A stretch of DNA of 64,000 bases from Pempheris klunzingeri. Lineage: Eukaryota > Chordata > Actinopteri > Acropomatiformes > Pempheridae. The DNA lies in contig NC_092032.1 in assembly GCF_042242105.1 (NCBI RefSeq), positions 13,007,915-13,071,914 of the forward strand. The letters run 5' to 3'. Within the stretch, counting starts at the first letter, position 1. Each line of letters starts with the position of its first letter. The notes under the pieces were generated by a model. That model was given only the letters and a program-made list of their open reading frames with translations, did no database searches and was not told where the DNA came from. Shown one piece after another: positions 61,803-64,000 of this stretch. Made by a program: the position numbers and the translations under genes.

Positions 61803-61835
61803 GCACGCTTCCATATGTTAAATATGGAAGCGTGC
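61803..61835. repeat. Perfect 14-bp-stem hairpin
   Basis: Arms 61803-61816 and 61822-61835 are exact reverse complements around the 5-nt loop GTTAA. Confidence 0.85.
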
Positions 61836-62082
61836 ATTGAGATAAGACTGAAGCGGATGGGAATGTAGAAACGGTTGTGATGTAAGCGTGTGAAATTACA
61901 TGCACCGTATGCATGACTTCTGCCCCGATATTACATGCATTTCATCGTCACTTCATACAACATGAATTGAACTGCATATAAAAGGGAGCAGAAACGCCTG
62001 TAAGAGATTACAGTTTCCATATATTGAAATGTTCTTTGAAATGGCAACTCATGCGAGACACGCATAGCGAACAGTGGGGTTC

Positions 62083-62100
62083 TTTTTTTTTTTTTTTTTT
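62083..62100. repeat. 18-nt poly-T run
   Basis: Simple T-run; a 20-nt-class A-run lies further on near 62633-62653. Confidence 0.9.
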
Positions 62101-64000
62101 CCACAATTAATAAAATTAAGTCTCTCTATTGTCTGGTAAGGATAAGATGGCGCAATTATCACTGAGGCCGGTGTTATCCCCAGGTGGGAGAAAATTATTT
62201 GCAGCAGAGATTAAGCTTTACAATCTATTGCAGATGGCAGTATAGACACAGCAGCATGGACGCAGGATTCACTCTGAAGACCTGCAACAGTAACGCGTCT
62301 GAAGGGGGGAGTTCTAGGTGGAGATATGTGGGCTTTGACATAGCCACTGTTTATTTTGTCTTAGGCCCTCTGTGGGCTTCCCCAGTACCACTGTCTGGGC
62401 CTTTGATGTCACTAAGGTTATTGTTGACTATTCTCTGCTGTCTGCCTCAATATTCATCTGAGCTTCACATGGGACACAGAGGAGAGAGGCAAAGGCTGCC
62501 ATTTATTTCTACACTAATTTTCCTTTGTGATGGATGGCTTTCTTATTGTGTCATTTGCCCCTTTTGAAAAATGCTCCTTGGAGCAGAAGAAATTACCAGC
62601 TTCCAAATCATACAATCAAGCACAGTTCTCTGAAAAAAAAAAAAAAAAAAAAAGCTAGTCAGTGTGACAGAGAAGACTATCCAGAACCTTCTAAATTAGA
62701 GAAGCAATGTTACTGATATGTGGGATTTAAAAATTCTTTTAGTGCTCTAAATTAAACAAACTGTAAATATGAAACATAACTTCAGAGCTGCTGTGTGTCA
62801 GTATGTTCAGAGAAAAACACTCAAACAGCAATTTGAATAAATGTTGCAGTTATTTTCTGTTAAGAGAATTTCTATTACAATATATCAACCAATTACACGA
62901 TAAGATTTCTGTGGCTTTGATACACACTGCTCAGTCGCAAAGTAATACAAGAATTTGTTTAACTAAAATCTGTTTAATATCATATAAACTGTAAGTACAG
63001 TATCATATGATAAAATGACAAATATGATGAATAAATCATAATGTAAATACTACAGTGTGTACTAAAATGCAAAGCAAAAACTTTTTTGCGCAATTTAACT
63101 CTGCTGATCTTGACTTTGTTTTCTGCTCTAAATTTAAAATCTTTTTACTTAGTTATCTGAGTGTACAGAGTAAATAAGTGTTGCAAATCCAAATGTTTTA
63201 GCATCAAACTCTGTCATGAAAAACAAATCCTACAAAAAGTCACAGAACAAATAAATGAAGAGTTTCAAAGGCTTTCATATTCAGGGCTTTCTCTTTGTTG
63301 TATTCAGGTTGTCTTTTGTCCGTCCTCCGACTATTGTGGCACGACACACAGACTTCTAAAGGCCAAAGTTTCTTATTAAATTATTTCTGGGTGAGATGAA
63401 CAGAGGCTGAATAGAATCATTAAACTTCACCAGTTATAGGAATGCATGCGCCGCGCTGCCGTCTGCTGCGAGATGAAAAGCTGTGCATTTTCATGCTCCT
63501 TCAAAACCTTTAACTTGCCATGAAAAGATATGACATCAATCCTGGCAAAAACACAAGGGAGAAATGAATGATACCATTGTGGTCTCTAAACATCAATCAT
63601 GCTCAATACTTTGGAAAAACAATGCATTTTTGTTTGCATTTCAGAGGTGACAAACAACACTTGTGACTGGCTTAACATTGTCAATTCCCATTACTCAAAA
63701 CCTGAAGCAAATCAGAATTAAACTGTGGCCCTGTTGCTAGGCAGCTGAGTTCTCTTGACATGGTGGTTAGTTTTTCTTTCATTGCTTGACAAGAGCGAAG
63801 TGAAAGGAGTTTAGAAAAACTTGCTTAAGGCGCTCAGAGGAAGGGGATAATTGGAGTCTGTGGATTGTGTAGTGGCCCTTGTGTGGAAACTTCCAGAGCT
63901 GGAGACAGAGGGAGTCGGACGCAACAAAATTTAAACTCTTGTATACAAACTTGACCCCGGGACTACTGCGGGGTTTTCCACACTTGGTTTGCAGAGTGTT

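Larger units (their letters stand above)
43248..64000. other. Gene-free desert upstream of agtr1
   Basis: No coding exon, tRNA or rRNA was recognised in 20.7 kb. By human synteny this flank faces the ZIC1/ZIC4 locus, whose surroundings are rich in conserved non-coding elements. Several blocks look like such elements by texture (mixed composition, many TAATTA/TTAATTA words, few repeats): about 45000-45360, 49140-49240, 52130-52400, 54530-55110, 60590-60860 and 61300-61490. Conservation itself was not tested. The rest holds simple repeats and hairpins. Confidence 0.45.

Noticed and set aside
1..64000. tRNA, rRNA, CRISPR arrays, bacterial-type operons
   Set aside because: No tRNA box B with cloverleaf, no rRNA-like text and no spaced direct repeats were found; splice structure shows a vertebrate genome.

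Overview
This is vertebrate nuclear DNA, almost certainly from a ray-finned (teleost, probably percomorph) fish. The genes are split by short GT-AG introns, there are many CA/GA microsatellites and homopolymer runs, and two short interspersed elements look like fish repeat families. The gene order agtr1-cpb1-gyg1 on one strand matches AGTR1-CPB1-(CPA3)-GYG1 on human 3q24. No bacterial, viral or CRISPR features were seen.

Four protein-coding genes could be rebuilt exon by exon, all on the minus strand. From right to left (the direction of transcription) they are: agtr1 (angiotensin II type 1 receptor, coding part in one exon, 26509-27600); cpb1 (pancreatic procarboxypeptidase B, 11 coding exons, 20659-25183, 416 aa); gyg1 (glycogenin-1, 7 coding exons, 8936-19041, 323 aa); and bdh1 (3-hydroxybutyrate dehydrogenase 1-like short-chain dehydrogenase, 5 coding exons, 3002-5683, 361 aa). 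For the three multi-exon genes every junction is GT-AG, phases agree, and the exon lengths sum to a whole number of codons. The genes do not form a pathway; they are neighbours by conserved synteny (peptide-hormone receptor, digestive zinc protease, glycogen primer, ketone-body enzyme). CPA3, which lies between CPB1 and GYG1 in human, has no counterpart in the 1.5 kb gap here.

Layout: 1-2170 gene-free; 2170-5683 bdh1; 5684-8100 intergenic with an old inverted-repeat element; 8100-19140 gyg1 and its TATA/E-box promoter; 20480-25230 cpb1 with a MITE in one intron and a CA repeat beside one splice donor; 25540-27693 agtr1 with a probable 5' non-coding exon near 32.0 kb; then about 32 kb without recognisable protein genes. 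By synteny this last part corresponds to the gene desert between AGTR1 and ZIC1/ZIC4 in tetrapods. It holds homeodomain-site clusters, snap-back hairpins, one transposon relic, and at 35.9-36.4 kb a CpG-rich block with two TCTCGCGAG motifs, a YY1-type motif and good splice donors. That block looks like the promoter and first exon of an undescribed transcript.

I found no convincing new multi-gene system. The points most worth following are the orphan promoter at 36 kb, two substitutions at key ligand/activation positions of the Agtr1 protein, the membrane-anchor-like N-terminus replacing the mitochondrial presequence of Bdh1, the perfect TFEB/TFE3-type site in the gyg1 promoter, and the perfect hairpins in the desert. 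Homology statements come from recognising the families by eye; no database search was run.
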